Below are positions 9,619 through 17,171 of a stretch of DNA of 36,993 nt, piece after piece. Position 1 is the first letter of the stretch; each line of letters starts with the position of its first letter. This DNA is from an uncultured Rhodospirillales bacterium (lineage in GTDB: Bacteria; Pseudomonadota; Alphaproteobacteria; Azospirillales; Azospirillaceae), in contig CAIOBP010000212.1 of the NCBI GenBank assembly GCA_903856295.1, forward strand, positions 1 through 36,993. Direction: 5' to 3'. Below the pieces are notes generated by a model. The model was not told the DNA's origin. It was given only the letters and a program-made list of their open reading frames with translations, and searched no databases. The translations under genes were made by a program, and so were the position numbers.

Positions 9619-10095
9619 CTACTCGAAATAGACCGAATAGGATTGACGGTCGGACTCGTCCTTCTTTTCGCGCTTTTTGGCGTCCTCTTCCCGGCGGTGC
9701 ATGCGCTGGACCTCGCGCTGCTCATGGCGCTGCTGGCGCGCCAGCGAGCGGCCGCGGAGTCTTGCGATGGCGGCGCGGGGAACGGTGTCGTGCAGCACCG
9801 CCCAGGTCCAGGCCTTCCACAGCCGTTCCCGCAACGGCTGGATGCGGGGTGAGGCCAGGGCGTCGTCGAGGGCCGCGCGCAGCCTTTCGGCAACCGGCCG
9901 CTGATCCGCGCGCAGGCGCCTGAGCAGGTCCCGCCACTCGATCGACCGGACCTGTTCCGCCAGTTTGCCGGATGCCGAGCCGGCAGCCGCCACCACCCGG
10001 TCGAACACCGGCCGGAGGTGGGCAAGCAGGGACGCCAAGGGGCCGGGGGGCGATCCCTGAGGCGTCGTCGCGGGCACTCTGAGTTCATCGTCCAT
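9619..10095 (-). CDS. Hypothetical protein, charged C-terminus
   Basis: The 158-residue product is not recognised. It is rich in Arg and Ala, has several predicted helices and ends in a strongly charged stretch (about 120-150) with many Lys, Arg and Glu. There is no signal peptide or membrane segment. The ATG at 10095 gives MDDELRVPAT; a GTG or ATG further upstream (10152) would add 19 residues. It lies upstream of the giant kinase gene on the same strand with 180 bp between, so co-transcription is possible but not shown. Confidence 0.6.
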   Translation of the reverse strand: MDDELRVPATTPQGSPPGPLASLLAHLRPVFDRVVAAAGSASGKLAEQVRSIEWRDLLRRLRADQRPVAERLRAALDDALASPRIQPLRERLWKAWTWAVLHDTVPRAAIARLRGRSLARQQRHEQREVQRMHRREEDAKKREKKDESDRQSYSVYFE

Positions 10096-10283
10096 GGCGC
10101 TCAGTGTAGTCCAGCTCGGCGGAATAGTCCAGGTTAGCGGATTTTTCACCATGTATCTGGTTTTCCGCGATGGGTATCCGTTTTTTCCACGATGGGCCGG
10201 AATGCGGGGGTTAACACTTTTAGTGTCGGCGCGCCGGTGGTAGGGTATCGGATCGAAATTGTCCGGCGGTCGGCGGTGTCGGC

Positions 10284-12068
10284 ATGGGAACCCTGTCGAT
10301 GGCCTTCAAGAAAATGCAGAGCGATGACGCCGCCGAGCGGTGCTTCGCGTGCGGTGTGCCGACGGGGCGGGACGAGGTGGTTGGGCTGCGGCTGGCCGAG
10401 CGCGTGTTCGAGACCAGTACCGACGGGATCGTCATCGCCGACGCCGACCGGCGGATTCTCTCGGTCAATCAGGCCTTTTCGGCGGTCATGGGCTACAGCG
10501 CCGGGGAACTGGTCGGGAAGCGGGCCAGTCTGCTGTCCTCGGGGCGGCACGACTACGCCTGCGCCCGGCAAATCTGGCGCGCAGTGCGGCAGGGTGAAAT
10601 CTGGCGGGGCGAGCTGTGGGTGCGACGCCAGTCCGGCGAGGTGATCCCGACCTGGAACAGCCTGAGCGCGATTCATGACGCCACCGGCGCGGTGGCCAGC
10701 TATGTCGGCATCGTCTCGGACATCAGCGCGACCAAGAGTGCCGCCGAGCGCATCGAGTTCCTGACCCGCTATGACCAGTTGACCGGCCTGCCCAACCGGC
10801 TGTTGCTGCAAAACCAGTTCGAAGTGGCCCGGGCCGCGGCCGAGCGGGTGGGCGGCAGTCTGGCGCTGCTGTGTTTCGACCTCGACAACTTCAAGCATGT
10901 CAATGACATCCTGGGCCATTCCGCCGGCGATCTGGTGTTGCGCGAGGTGGCGGAGCGTCTGTGCGCCGGGGTTGGGCCGGGCGATACCGTCAGCCGTCAG
11001 GGCGGCGACGAATTCCTGATTCTGCAAACCGGGGTTTCGGGGCGGCAGTCGGTGGATCAACTGGTCGAGGCGGTGCTGGCCCGGCTGGCGCCGCCGTTCC
11101 AGCTGGCCGGGCATCGGGTCTCGGTGGCGGCGAGCGTCGGCATCAGCGTTTATCCCGAGGACGGCGCCAGTTTCGACGTGCTGTTCCGCCGGGCCGACAC
11201 CGCGGTGTTCGAAGCCAAGCGCCGGGGGCGCAATGCCGCCGCCTATTTCACCCCGGCGATGAACAGCGATTTCGCCGACCGGCTGGCTCTGCACGCCGAT
11301 TTGCGCCAAGCGCTGCCCCGCAAGGAATTTTCCCTTCAGTACCAGCCGTTCGTCGACTTTTCCTGTGGCCGGATCGTCGGCGCCGAGGCGCTTCTGCGCT
11401 GGAGCAGCGCCGACCATGGTCAGGTCTCGCCCGGGCGCTTTATCCCGATCGCCGAGGAGAGCGGCCTGATCGTGCCGATCGGCAAGTGGGTGCTGAACGA
11501 AGTCTGCCGCCAGAATCGCGAGTGGCGGGCGGCGGGCGGGCCGGATTTGTGTCTGGCGGTCAACGTCTCGGCCCTGCAGTTGCGCGCCGAGGGCTTTGTC
11601 GAGATGGTTGCGGGCTTGTTGGCCGAGTACGGTCTGCCGCCGGCCTCGCTGGAGATCGAACTCACGGAATCGATGCTGATTTCCGAGGCCGACCGCATGC
11701 TCGAGGTGGTGGACCGGCTGAAGGCGCTGGGAGTCCGGCTCTCCATCGACGATTTCGGCACCGGCTATTCCAGCTTCTCCTATCTGAAGCGGCTGAAGGT
11801 CGACAAGCTCAAGATCGATCGCTCCTTCGTCAGCAACATCGCGGTGAGCGAGGATGATGGCGCCATCGTCACCGCCATTCTCCAGATGGCCGAAACCCTG
11901 CGCCTGACCACCATCGCCGAGGGCGTCGAGACCATCGAACAGGCGGAATTCCTGAAAAGCCACGGCTGCCGGGAGTGCCAGGGCTATCTGTTCAGCCGTC
12001 CGGTGAATGCCGAGCAGTTCGCAATTCTGGTGGCCTCCGAGCGGGTGCGCAAGGGGTGGGGCGGCTGA
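10284..12068 (+). CDS. PAS-GGDEF-EAL cyclic-di-GMP signalling protein
   Basis: The 594-residue product has a PAS domain (about 35-155), a GGDEF domain (about 160-325) and an EAL domain (about 340-585). The diguanylate cyclase signature is intact (RQGGDEF), but the upstream inhibitory RxxD site reads GPGD, so feedback by product binding there is unlikely. The phosphodiesterase domain keeps EALLRW, NVSALQL, ELTES, DDFGTGYSS, KIDRSFV and AEGVE, so it should be able to hydrolyse c-di-GMP. No membrane segment is seen, so PAS would sense an internal signal. An in-frame ATG at 10299 has a better Shine-Dalgarno (GGGAA, 8 nt) and could be the true start. The window also encodes a PilZ receptor candidate (291-1769). 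Confidence 0.93.
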   Translation: MGTLSMAFKKMQSDDAAERCFACGVPTGRDEVVGLRLAERVFETSTDGIVIADADRRILSVNQAFSAVMGYSAGELVGKRASLLSSGRHDYACARQIWRAVRQGEIWRGELWVRRQSGEVIPTWNSLSAIHDATGAVASYVGIVSDISATKSAAERIEFLTRYDQLTGLPNRLLLQNQFEVARAAAERVGGSLALLCFDLDNFKHVNDILGHSAGDLVLREVAERLCAGVGPGDTVSRQGGDEFLILQTGVSGRQSVDQLVEAVLARLAPPFQLAGHRVSVAASVGISVYPEDGASFDVLFRRADTAVFEAKRRGRNAAAYFTPAMNSDFADRLALHADLRQALPRKEFSLQYQPFVDFSCGRIVGAEALLRWSSADHGQVSPGRFIPIAEESGLIVPIGKWVLNEVCRQNREWRAAGGPDLCLAVNVSALQLRAEGFVEMVAGLLAEYGLPPASLEIELTESMLISEADRMLEVVDRLKALGVRLSIDDFGTGYSSFSYLKRLKVDKLKIDRSFVSNIAVSEDDGAIVTAILQMAETLRLTTIAEGVETIEQAEFLKSHGCRECQGYLFSRPVNAEQFAILVASERVRKGWGG

Positions 12069-12126
12069 TGTCCGGGTGGTATGGATCCGGGCGTTATGCA
12101 GGCGGTGGCGGGAGAGCGCTCGCCCG

Positions 12127-12858
12127 ATGACCATCGAACGCCCGCAGCGCAGGCCCCAGCCGGACGATGAGAATTATTTCATCTCGATGACCGACATGAT
12201 GGTCGGCATGGTGTTCCTGTTCATCATCACGCTGATGTTCTTCGCCCTGAAGTTCAACGACGTTTCGGTCCAGGAAACCCAGGTGCTCAACACGCTGCTG
12301 GATGCCAACAGCACGCGGGCGGCGCTGCTCCAGCGGCTCAAAGTGGTGATGCTCGACAAGGGCTTCGTGGTCGAACTCGATCAGGACAACGGCATTCTGC
12401 ATCTGCCCGAGAACATCATGTTCGACAAGGGCGGCTATTACCTCAACACTCAGGGGCGCAAGGCGGTGGTGATTTTGGGCAAGGCGCTGGCCGACCTGCT
12501 GCCCTGTTTTGCCCGGCTGGAAAACCGTGCGCGTCCCGAGCATTGTCCGGCTTCGCCCCACAAGGTCGAGGCGGTGTTCGTCGAGGGCCACACCGACAGC
12601 GACGGCGAAGACGGCGCCAATTGGGACCTCTCGATCCGCCGTTCGCTCAACACCTATCAATTCATGGCCGAATCACAGCCGGAGTTGGCGCGGCTGCTCA
12701 ATCATGACGGGCAGCCTTTTTTCAGTGTTTCCGGTTATGGCAAGCAGCGGCCGATTCGTCCGAACGATAGCGATGATAACAAGCGAAAAAACCGCAGGGT
12801 TGATATTCGGCTGGTCATGGTTGCTCCGAAAGCCGGAGATGTCGAGGTTTTGAGGTAA
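12127..12858 (+). CDS. MotB/OmpA-like peptidoglycan-anchored membrane protein
   Basis: The 243-residue product has a short cytosolic N-terminus, one transmembrane helix (about 24-42) starting with the acidic motif SMTDMMVGM, a linker, and a C-terminal OmpA/MotB domain (about 100-235) with EGHTDSDG and NRRVDIRL motifs that bind peptidoglycan. Asp23 at the helix start sits where MotB, ExbD and ZorB carry their proton-conducting Asp. These proteins work with a MotA/ZorA-type partner, and none is encoded in this window. The ATG at 12127 places the helix as in the family; an upstream frame adds 40 poor residues. It follows the c-di-GMP gene by 58 bp and precedes the Fur box and the Mms6-like gene. 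Flagellar, Zorya-type or other envelope roles cannot be separated here. Confidence 0.8.
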   Translation: MTIERPQRRPQPDDENYFISMTDMMVGMVFLFIITLMFFALKFNDVSVQETQVLNTLLDANSTRAALLQRLKVVMLDKGFVVELDQDNGILHLPENIMFDKGGYYLNTQGRKAVVILGKALADLLPCFARLENRARPEHCPASPHKVEAVFVEGHTDSDGEDGANWDLSIRRSLNTYQFMAESQPELARLLNHDGQPFFSVSGYGKQRPIRPNDSDDNKRKNRRVDIRLVMVAPKAGDVEVLR

Positions 12859-12864
12859 TGGAGT

Positions 12865-12883
12865 AATAATGATAGTCATTATC
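12865..12883. promoter_or_regulatory. Fur box upstream of the mms6-like operon
   Basis: AATAATGATAGTCATTATC matches the classical 19-bp Fur consensus GATAATGATAATCATTATC at 17 of 19 positions, counted by eye, and has perfect ATAATGA/TCATTAT arms. It begins 6 bp after the OmpA-like gene stop and ends 131 bp before the ATG of the Mms6-like gene. Iron-dependent control of the mms6-mmsF pair is inferred from this position. A clear -35/-10 pair was not identified. Confidence 0.75.
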
Positions 12884-12941
12884 ACTGGCGTGACCTTGGT
12901 GATCTCGATGAATACCTCGCATGCGTCATCATGTCGCAGGC

Positions 12942-12950
12942 GGGGGGGGG
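12942..12950 (+). repeat. G9 homopolymer tract in the mms6-like leader
   Basis: Nine consecutive G lie between the Fur box and the Mms6-like start codon, 64 bp upstream of the ATG. Tracts of this kind change length by slippage and can alter expression of the gene downstream. It could also be incidental in GC-rich DNA. Confidence 0.5.
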
Positions 12951-13014
12951 TAAATCTTTATATGATGAGCAAACGTCCCAACGCTTCACGGCCTGATCAA
13001 GAGGAACCGACACT

Positions 13015-13671
13015 ATGGCTGTAGCAGTACCCGCTCCCGTCACGCCGCCGCCCATCAGCGAGACGCAGGCGATCCACAATTTGATTGCAGCCAAGGGGAC
13101 GAGCGGGGTCAAGGCCGCCGCCGCCGCCGGTCTGGATCCGGACGCGATTCGGGAAGTGTTGACCGCCAAGGCGGCGGCGGCCAAGGCCACTGCGGCCGGG
13201 GGAGCGGGCGCGATGGCCACGGCGGTTCCGCCGGTTGGTGTCGAGCCCGATATCTTCCGTCAGGCGCTGGCCGCCCAGGGCGGCGGGGCGAAGGCCGGAA
13301 CCGTCGGCATGAAGGCGGGCGCGGGGGTCGCGAAGGCCGGAGCCAAGGTCGGGATGGTCGGCGTCGAGCCCGATCTCATTCGCGAGGCGGTGGTGTCCAA
13401 GGCCATCGGCGGCGCTGGCGCCACCACGGCGGCCGCGACTACTGTTGGCGGGGCCAGTGCCGCCACGGTCGGGACGTGCGGCACGATCTGGACCGGCAAG
13501 GGCTGGAGCCTCGGTCTCGGTCTCGGCCTGGGCGGCTGGGGGCCGGTGCTGGTGGTCGCGGCCGGTGCCGCCGCCGTTTACGGCTACCTGGAATATCGCA
13601 AGCGGAACCTGGAGGGCGCCGGCGTGGCCGAAGCCGAGGGTGACGAAGGCTTTTATGCCGAGAAAGCGTAG
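13015..13671 (+). CDS. mms6: Mms6/MamD-like magnetosome biomineralisation protein
   Basis: The 218-residue product has an Ala-rich N-terminal half with three imperfect repeats centred on G[LV][DE]PDx[IF]R (residues 39, 75 and 116). Then come GTIWTGKG (156-163), a Leu-Gly repeat LGLGLGLGGWGP (166-177), a hydrophobic helix ending VYGYLEYRKR, and an acidic tail (200-217). The order GTIWTGKG, LG repeat, transmembrane helix, basic stop and acidic tail is the hallmark of Mms6, and is shared by MamD and MamG. In Mms6 the acidic tail binds iron and shapes magnetite crystals. At 218 residues it is longer than Mms6 and shorter than MamD, so the exact orthologue is uncertain. The ATG at 13015 has GAGGA 9 nt upstream. 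It is followed by the MmsF-like gene after 8 bp. Confidence 0.75.
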   Translation: MAVAVPAPVTPPPISETQAIHNLIAAKGTSGVKAAAAAGLDPDAIREVLTAKAAAAKATAAGGAGAMATAVPPVGVEPDIFRQALAAQGGGAKAGTVGMKAGAGVAKAGAKVGMVGVEPDLIREAVVSKAIGGAGATTAAATTVGGASAATVGTCGTIWTGKGWSLGLGLGLGGWGPVLVVAAGAAAVYGYLEYRKRNLEGAGVAEAEGDEGFYAEKA

Positions 13672-13679
13672 GTCCGATC

Positions 13680-14006
13680 ATGGTTGAATCGCTGCGCTGG
13701 ACGCCTGAAATCTCCGCCAAGCGCTCCCGGGTGATGGCATCGCTGAGCTATCTCGGGATTCTGTGTTTTATTCCGCTGCTGTTCGGGCGGGACGACGAGT
13801 TCGTGTCGTTCCACGCCCGGCAGGGGCTGGTGCTTTGGGCTTGGGGAGTGCTGGCGATCTTCACGCTCGCCTTCCCGGGACTTGGCTGGTTCTTCGCCCT
13901 GTCCTCGAGCCTGGTGCCGATCCTGTCGATGATCGGCTTGGTCTCGGCGCTGCTGCTCCAGGCCTGGAAGTTCCCGCTGATCGGCACCATCGCCGAGAAG
14001 CTCTAA
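13680..14006 (+). CDS. mmsF: MmsF/MamF-like magnetosome membrane protein
   Basis: The 108-residue product has three hydrophobic segments (about 20-36, 50-66 and 73-95). Between the first two is the motif RDDEFVSFHARQGLVLW, which closely resembles the MamF/MmsF family (a DUF4870-type fold). In Magnetospirillum, MmsF controls magnetite crystal size and shape and is encoded next to mms6. Here it starts 8 bp after the Mms6-like stop, so one transcript is likely. DUF4870 proteins also occur outside magnetotactic bacteria, so the magnetosome assignment rests on the close motif match plus the neighbour. A 115-bp hairpin repeat follows directly and probably ends transcription. Confidence 0.8.
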   Translation: MVESLRWTPEISAKRSRVMASLSYLGILCFIPLLFGRDDEFVSFHARQGLVLWAWGVLAIFTLAFPGLGWFFALSSSLVPILSMIGLVSALLLQAWKFPLIGTIAEKL

Positions 14007-14010
14007 CTCT

Positions 14011-14124
14011 CGGTTTCCAAAGGCCCATGGCCTTTGGCGGGGGTCCAAGGGGCAGAGCCCCTTGGGCCTCCGGCGGCCGGGGCTGTGCCCTGGACCCACT
14101 GGGGCCGTGGGCCCCAGACCCCGT
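14011..14124 (+). repeat. 115-bp multi-hairpin dispersed repeat, copy 1
   Basis: The element begins CGGTTTCCAAAGGCC and ends GGCCCCAGACCCCG. It contains four consecutive inverted repeats: AAAGGCC/GGCCTTT, CCAAGGGGC/GCCCCTTGG, a GGGGC/GCCC stem and CTGGGGCC/GGCCCCAG. A second copy lies in reverse orientation at 25776-25890. It exactly fills the gap between the convergent mmsF-like and L,D-transpeptidase genes, so it probably acts as a two-way terminator. Confidence 0.85.
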
Positions 14125-14128
14125 TTCT

Positions 14129-14623
14129 TCAGATGATCATCACGGTATCGCGGTCGCAGACGGCGAGCAGGGTCAGCAGGTCGGGCAGGGCCAGGGCGAC
14201 GCAGCCCTCGGTGGGCAGATAGCCCGGCTTGGCCACGTGGAGGAAGATGGCGCTGCCCAGGCCGGGGACCGGCGGGTCGTCATTGTGCCCCAGCACCACC
14301 ACCACATCGTAGAGACCGTCGTCGCGCCAGAGCTTTTCATGACTGGTGGCGCAGGGCAGGGGCACCGGGCGGTTGTAGCGGGGATCGGCCGGGTCGTCGC
14401 ACCAGCCATCCTCGGGGGCGATCGGACTCGCGGGCAGGCCGCTCACCGGTGGAGCAGGCAAGCGGTCGGGACGGTAGAGCGCCCGGCGCAGAACGAAGCG
14501 GCCGCTGGGGGTGGCGCCGTCGCCTTCCCGCTTGTCGGCGCGGATGCCCCCCCGCCCGAGGGCGCAGCGGCACTGCCCGCCATCCCAGCTCAGCACCCCC
14601 TCGGCGCGAACCCGAATGTCCAT
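14129..14623 (-). CDS. L,D-transpeptidase (YkuD domain)
   Basis: The 164-residue product is a compact YkuD-type L,D-transpeptidase, the family that makes 3-3 peptidoglycan crosslinks or attaches proteins to the wall. Visible motifs are GDGATPSGRF (about 37-46), HNDDPPVPGLGSAIFLH and the catalytic-Cys motif PTEGCVAL (about 140-147). No clear signal peptide is present, which is common in this short subfamily. The ATG at 14623 follows GAGGA; the Shine-Dalgarno overlaps the stop codon of the SPOR-protein gene 13 bp upstream. It is the last gene of a leftward envelope group and is convergent with the mmsF-like gene. Confidence 0.85.
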   Translation of the reverse strand: MDIRVRAEGVLSWDGGQCRCALGRGGIRADKREGDGATPSGRFVLRRALYRPDRLPAPPVSGLPASPIAPEDGWCDDPADPRYNRPVPLPCATSHEKLWRDDGLYDVVVVLGHNDDPPVPGLGSAIFLHVAKPGYLPTEGCVALALPDLLTLLAVCDRDTVMII

Positions 14624-14636
14624 CGGCCGATTTTCC

Positions 14637-15392
14637 TCAGGAGGTCTCGCGGCCGGCGGGCAACGGGTGGCAATACTGGCTGTGGCGGGCCTTTCTGATC
14701 GCCTCGCAGGCCTTCTCGGCGGCCTGCCGGCTGTCGAACGATCCGGCGAACAGGCGCGTGAACCGGCCCTTGCCGGGAACGTCGACCGCCACCGTGCTGG
14801 ATTGGAGGGCGCCAAGCACTGTTGGGAAGGCCTTTTGCAGATCGGTCCAGGCCTGACCGACCAGATGTTCGTCGCGGTATGAGTCGAGATGGATGCGGTA
14901 GGCGCCGGCACCAGCGGCGGCCGTCTGCGCCGCCGCTGGTGCCGGGGTGTGGGGCTTCTTGATCTCGGCGGCCGGGGTGTGCGCGACCTCGATGCCGCGT
15001 GTCCGGACATGGGGCGCCGGCTTCTTGACGTCGGCGGCGGGAGCCTGGGCGGTGGGCGCTTGGGCGGTCTCGATGGTGTGGGGCCGGGGCGCCGGCTTGT
15101 CGCGGGCGGCGGCGGTTCCGGGGGCGAGCACCCAGCCGGACTCCCGTTCCGCGCCGGTCAGCGGCTCACCGGTAATCGGGTTGGTGGTGGCGCCGGTGCC
15201 GACCCAGATCCGCGGCTGCCCGGAGTTGGCGGCGGCGGCTTTGGCCGGCGGCGGCGTCACGGCCTGGACCACCGGCACCACTGCGGCCGGGTCATGGGGC
15301 ATGGCGGCGGGCGCGCCGCCGGCAAGGTAATAACCCGAGGCGGTGGAGGTGCCGAGGATGCTGAGCGCCGTTCCGACAAATCTGAAACTCAT
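14637..15392 (-). CDS. SPOR-domain protein
   Basis: The 251-residue product has a hydrophobic N-terminus (about 5-28) that may be a signal peptide or anchor, a long Ala/Pro-rich linker with repeated Ala-Pro-Thr and Lys-Lys-Pro-His patterns (about 40-165), and a C-terminal SPOR-like domain (about 165-245; AYRIHLDSY, then GRFTRLFAGSFDSRQAAEKAC). SPOR domains bind denuded septal peptidoglycan. GGAGA precedes the ATG at 15392 by about 10 nt. It lies between the lipoprotein (12 bp upstream) and the L,D-transpeptidase (13 bp downstream), which supports a wall-related role. Confidence 0.75.
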   Translation of the reverse strand: MSFRFVGTALSILGTSTASGYYLAGGAPAAMPHDPAAVVPVVQAVTPPPAKAAAANSGQPRIWVGTGATTNPITGEPLTGAERESGWVLAPGTAAARDKPAPRPHTIETAQAPTAQAPAADVKKPAPHVRTRGIEVAHTPAAEIKKPHTPAPAAAQTAAAGAGAYRIHLDSYRDEHLVGQAWTDLQKAFPTVLGALQSSTVAVDVPGKGRFTRLFAGSFDSRQAAEKACEAIRKARHSQYCHPLPAGRETS

Positions 15393-15404
15393 GACTGCGT
15401 CTCC

Positions 15405-15989
15405 TCATCCTTCATTGGTCAGACGCAGGGCCTTCAAGGCTCCCGAGAGTTTGTCGGAATTCGAACGGGTTTCGAGATTGAACCGGCCCCAGCCGATCTT
15501 CTGGTTCTTGAGTTGTTCGTAGAGGTCGCGCTGATCGTGCCAAGTGTCGTCGATGACTTTGGCGATGTTGCGGTTGGCCGGGACGCTGAGCGGGCCGTAG
15601 CTCGGCCGGCAGGGCTCCATGTCGACCAGGAAGGCGGTGATCAGCTTGGCCTCGATGGCGCTGGCCTTGCGGGCGTCGGTCAGCACCGACGGGCTGGGCG
15701 GCGCCGGGCCGTCCTTGGGTGTGTGCAGTTGCAGGCTCCGGTACAGCGGCTTGGCCTCGACCGCGGTGACGCAGGCGGTGGTCTGGCGCAACGCGGCCAG
15801 GATGTTCTGGAGTTCGCTGACCTGGGCGCGCAGCTGGTCCTGGCTATACGCCACCAGCCGGGTTTGAATCAGGGCTTCGGTCTCGGCCTGATCGGCGCAC
15901 CCGGATACCGCCAGCCCGAGGGCGAGCGCCGGTACCGCCATCAGGCGCGCGAAGCCGGGAAACCGGCGCTGGGGTCGGAACTCGCTCAT
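15405..15989 (-). CDS. Hypothetical lipoprotein
   Basis: The 194-residue product begins with a basic stretch, a hydrophobic core and the lipobox VSGC, so it should be lipidated at Cys30 and anchored in a membrane facing the periplasm. The rest is soluble, mostly helical, and holds two further Cys (in TTACV and EPCRPS). The family is not recognised. The ATG at 15989 is chosen because GGGAG lies 8 nt upstream and the signal peptide then has normal length; a longer frame to 16046 would bury it. It is the first gene of the tight lipoprotein-SPOR-transpeptidase operon. Confidence 0.75.
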   Translation of the reverse strand: MSEFRPQRRFPGFARLMAVPALALGLAVSGCADQAETEALIQTRLVAYSQDQLRAQVSELQNILAALRQTTACVTAVEAKPLYRSLQLHTPKDGPAPPSPSVLTDARKASAIEAKLITAFLVDMEPCRPSYGPLSVPANRNIAKVIDDTWHDQRDLYEQLKNQKIGWGRFNLETRSNSDKLSGALKALRLTNEG

Positions 15990-16071
15990 GGTCGCACTCC
16001 CAAAGACGTGACGTCTGCAATCGTTGCCTCGTAATCTCGGGGGCACGATATCACCAAGTCGAGCGCGCTTA

Positions 16072-16085
16072 AAGGCTTAAGCCTT
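16072..16085 (-). terminator. Perfect palindrome after the Ala/Pro-rich gene
   Basis: AAGGCTTAAGCCTT is a perfect 14-bp palindrome 11 bp after the stop of the leftward gene ending at 16096. It could be a weak terminator or a regulator site for the downstream lipoprotein gene. There is no long T run after it. Confidence 0.25.
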
Positions 16086-16095
16086 GCCGGCCTGA

Positions 16096-17025
16096 TCAGT
16101 TGATGTAATTGCCCGGGCCGGGGCTGCGGTTGGCATTGCGCGTCATCGCCTGATACTTCTCTAGATTTCGTATCATCAGCTGTGAAATCACTTCCGGCGG
16201 CGGAATCTGTGGCGGAGCCTGGTTGGCCGTGTTCGCCGTCTGTCCAAGCGTTTGTCCTTGGCTCGGGGCGGCGCCCGGGACGTCGGCCGTCGTCGGCTGC
16301 GCCTCGGTTTGAGGCGGCGGGACCGCCGCCGATCCGGCGTGGTTGTAAGCGCCCCGGAAGCGTGGGCTGTAATATCCGGAGGGCATCGGCGGGGCGGCAC
16401 CGACCGCGCCCCACACCGGCATTTTCCCCGAACGCGCCTGGGGTTGGCCGGCGGCGCCCGCCGTGGCGCTGGTCGCGCTGTCGGTGCCGCTGTCGGCCGG
16501 TGCCGCCGGGGGGAGTGGCGCGGCGGACCGGGCGGCGGCTCCGGCCACCTGGCCGCCCGAGGCGAGGTCGCGGGCGAATTGCTGGAGGGCGTTGATGTTG
16601 GCGGCGTCTGTGGCCTGATGGCCCTGGCTCTCGCCGCCGGCCTGAGCGGGAATGGCGGCGCGTGCGGGCGCGGGCGCGGCGGCGGCGGCCGAACCGGCGG
16701 TCTGCGGGGAGGCGGCGGGACGGGCGAGCGGATGCAACTGGACCGGGGGGGCGGAGGCGGTCACCGCCGGCGCCGGCTTCGGAACCAGGGCGCCACCGAC
16801 AGCGGCGTCCGGGACCATGGCGTTGGAAATCTGCTCCCGGGGCCGGGCGGCGTCGAGGACCTCTGCGAAGGTCGACGTCCGCCGCTCTTTGGCCGCCGGC
16901 CTGACCGAGGCGGAGGCGGAAACGGGAGCGGGAACGGATGGGGCGGCGGCCCTGGTCCGGGGCGTCGCCGTTACCTGGTTCCAATCGGTCCTGCCGAAGG
17001 CTTGGCTGAAGGCGTCGATTGACAT
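16096..17025 (-). CDS. Hypothetical Ala/Pro-rich protein
   Basis: The 309-residue product is low in complexity: Ala, Pro, Gly and Gln make up most of residues 25-270. Only the N-terminus (MSIDAFSQAFGRTDWNQV) and the C-terminus (about 275-309; PPPEVISQLMIRNLEKYQAM) look ordered. There is no signal peptide or membrane segment. AAGGA lies 10 nt before the ATG. The family is not recognised; a disordered linker or scaffold protein is the simplest reading. It lies upstream of the envelope operon on the same strand with 106 bp between. Confidence 0.65.
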   Translation of the reverse strand: MSIDAFSQAFGRTDWNQVTATPRTRAAAPSVPAPVSASASVRPAAKERRTSTFAEVLDAARPREQISNAMVPDAAVGGALVPKPAPAVTASAPPVQLHPLARPAASPQTAGSAAAAAPAPARAAIPAQAGGESQGHQATDAANINALQQFARDLASGGQVAGAAARSAAPLPPAAPADSGTDSATSATAGAAGQPQARSGKMPVWGAVGAAPPMPSGYYSPRFRGAYNHAGSAAVPPPQTEAQPTTADVPGAAPSQGQTLGQTANTANQAPPQIPPPEVISQLMIRNLEKYQAMTRNANRSPGPGNYIN

Positions 17026-17171
17026 GATGGCCCGTCCTTGATCGCGTTGTCCGGGACCAAGCAGGTTTCATGCCAGCGCCTCACCCGCGCCTCACCCCGC
17101 GATTCCGGGGGGCTGGCGGGCCGGCGCCGGGCGGCGGGGCAGAAATTGCCGGGGGTGGCGGGAAAAATCCG

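Noticed and set aside
10146-12134. A 662-codon frame antisense to the GGDEF-EAL gene
   Set aside because: The plus strand has intact GGDEF and EAL signatures; this frame is low-complexity shadow sequence.
12127-12858. A Zorya anti-phage system based on the ZorB-like protein
   Set aside because: No ZorA, ZorC, ZorD or ZorE-type gene is present, so only an orphan MotB/OmpA-like protein can be claimed.
12127-14006. A magnetosome gene island
   Set aside because: Only the Mms6-like and MmsF-like genes are recognisable; no other mam gene was found in the window.
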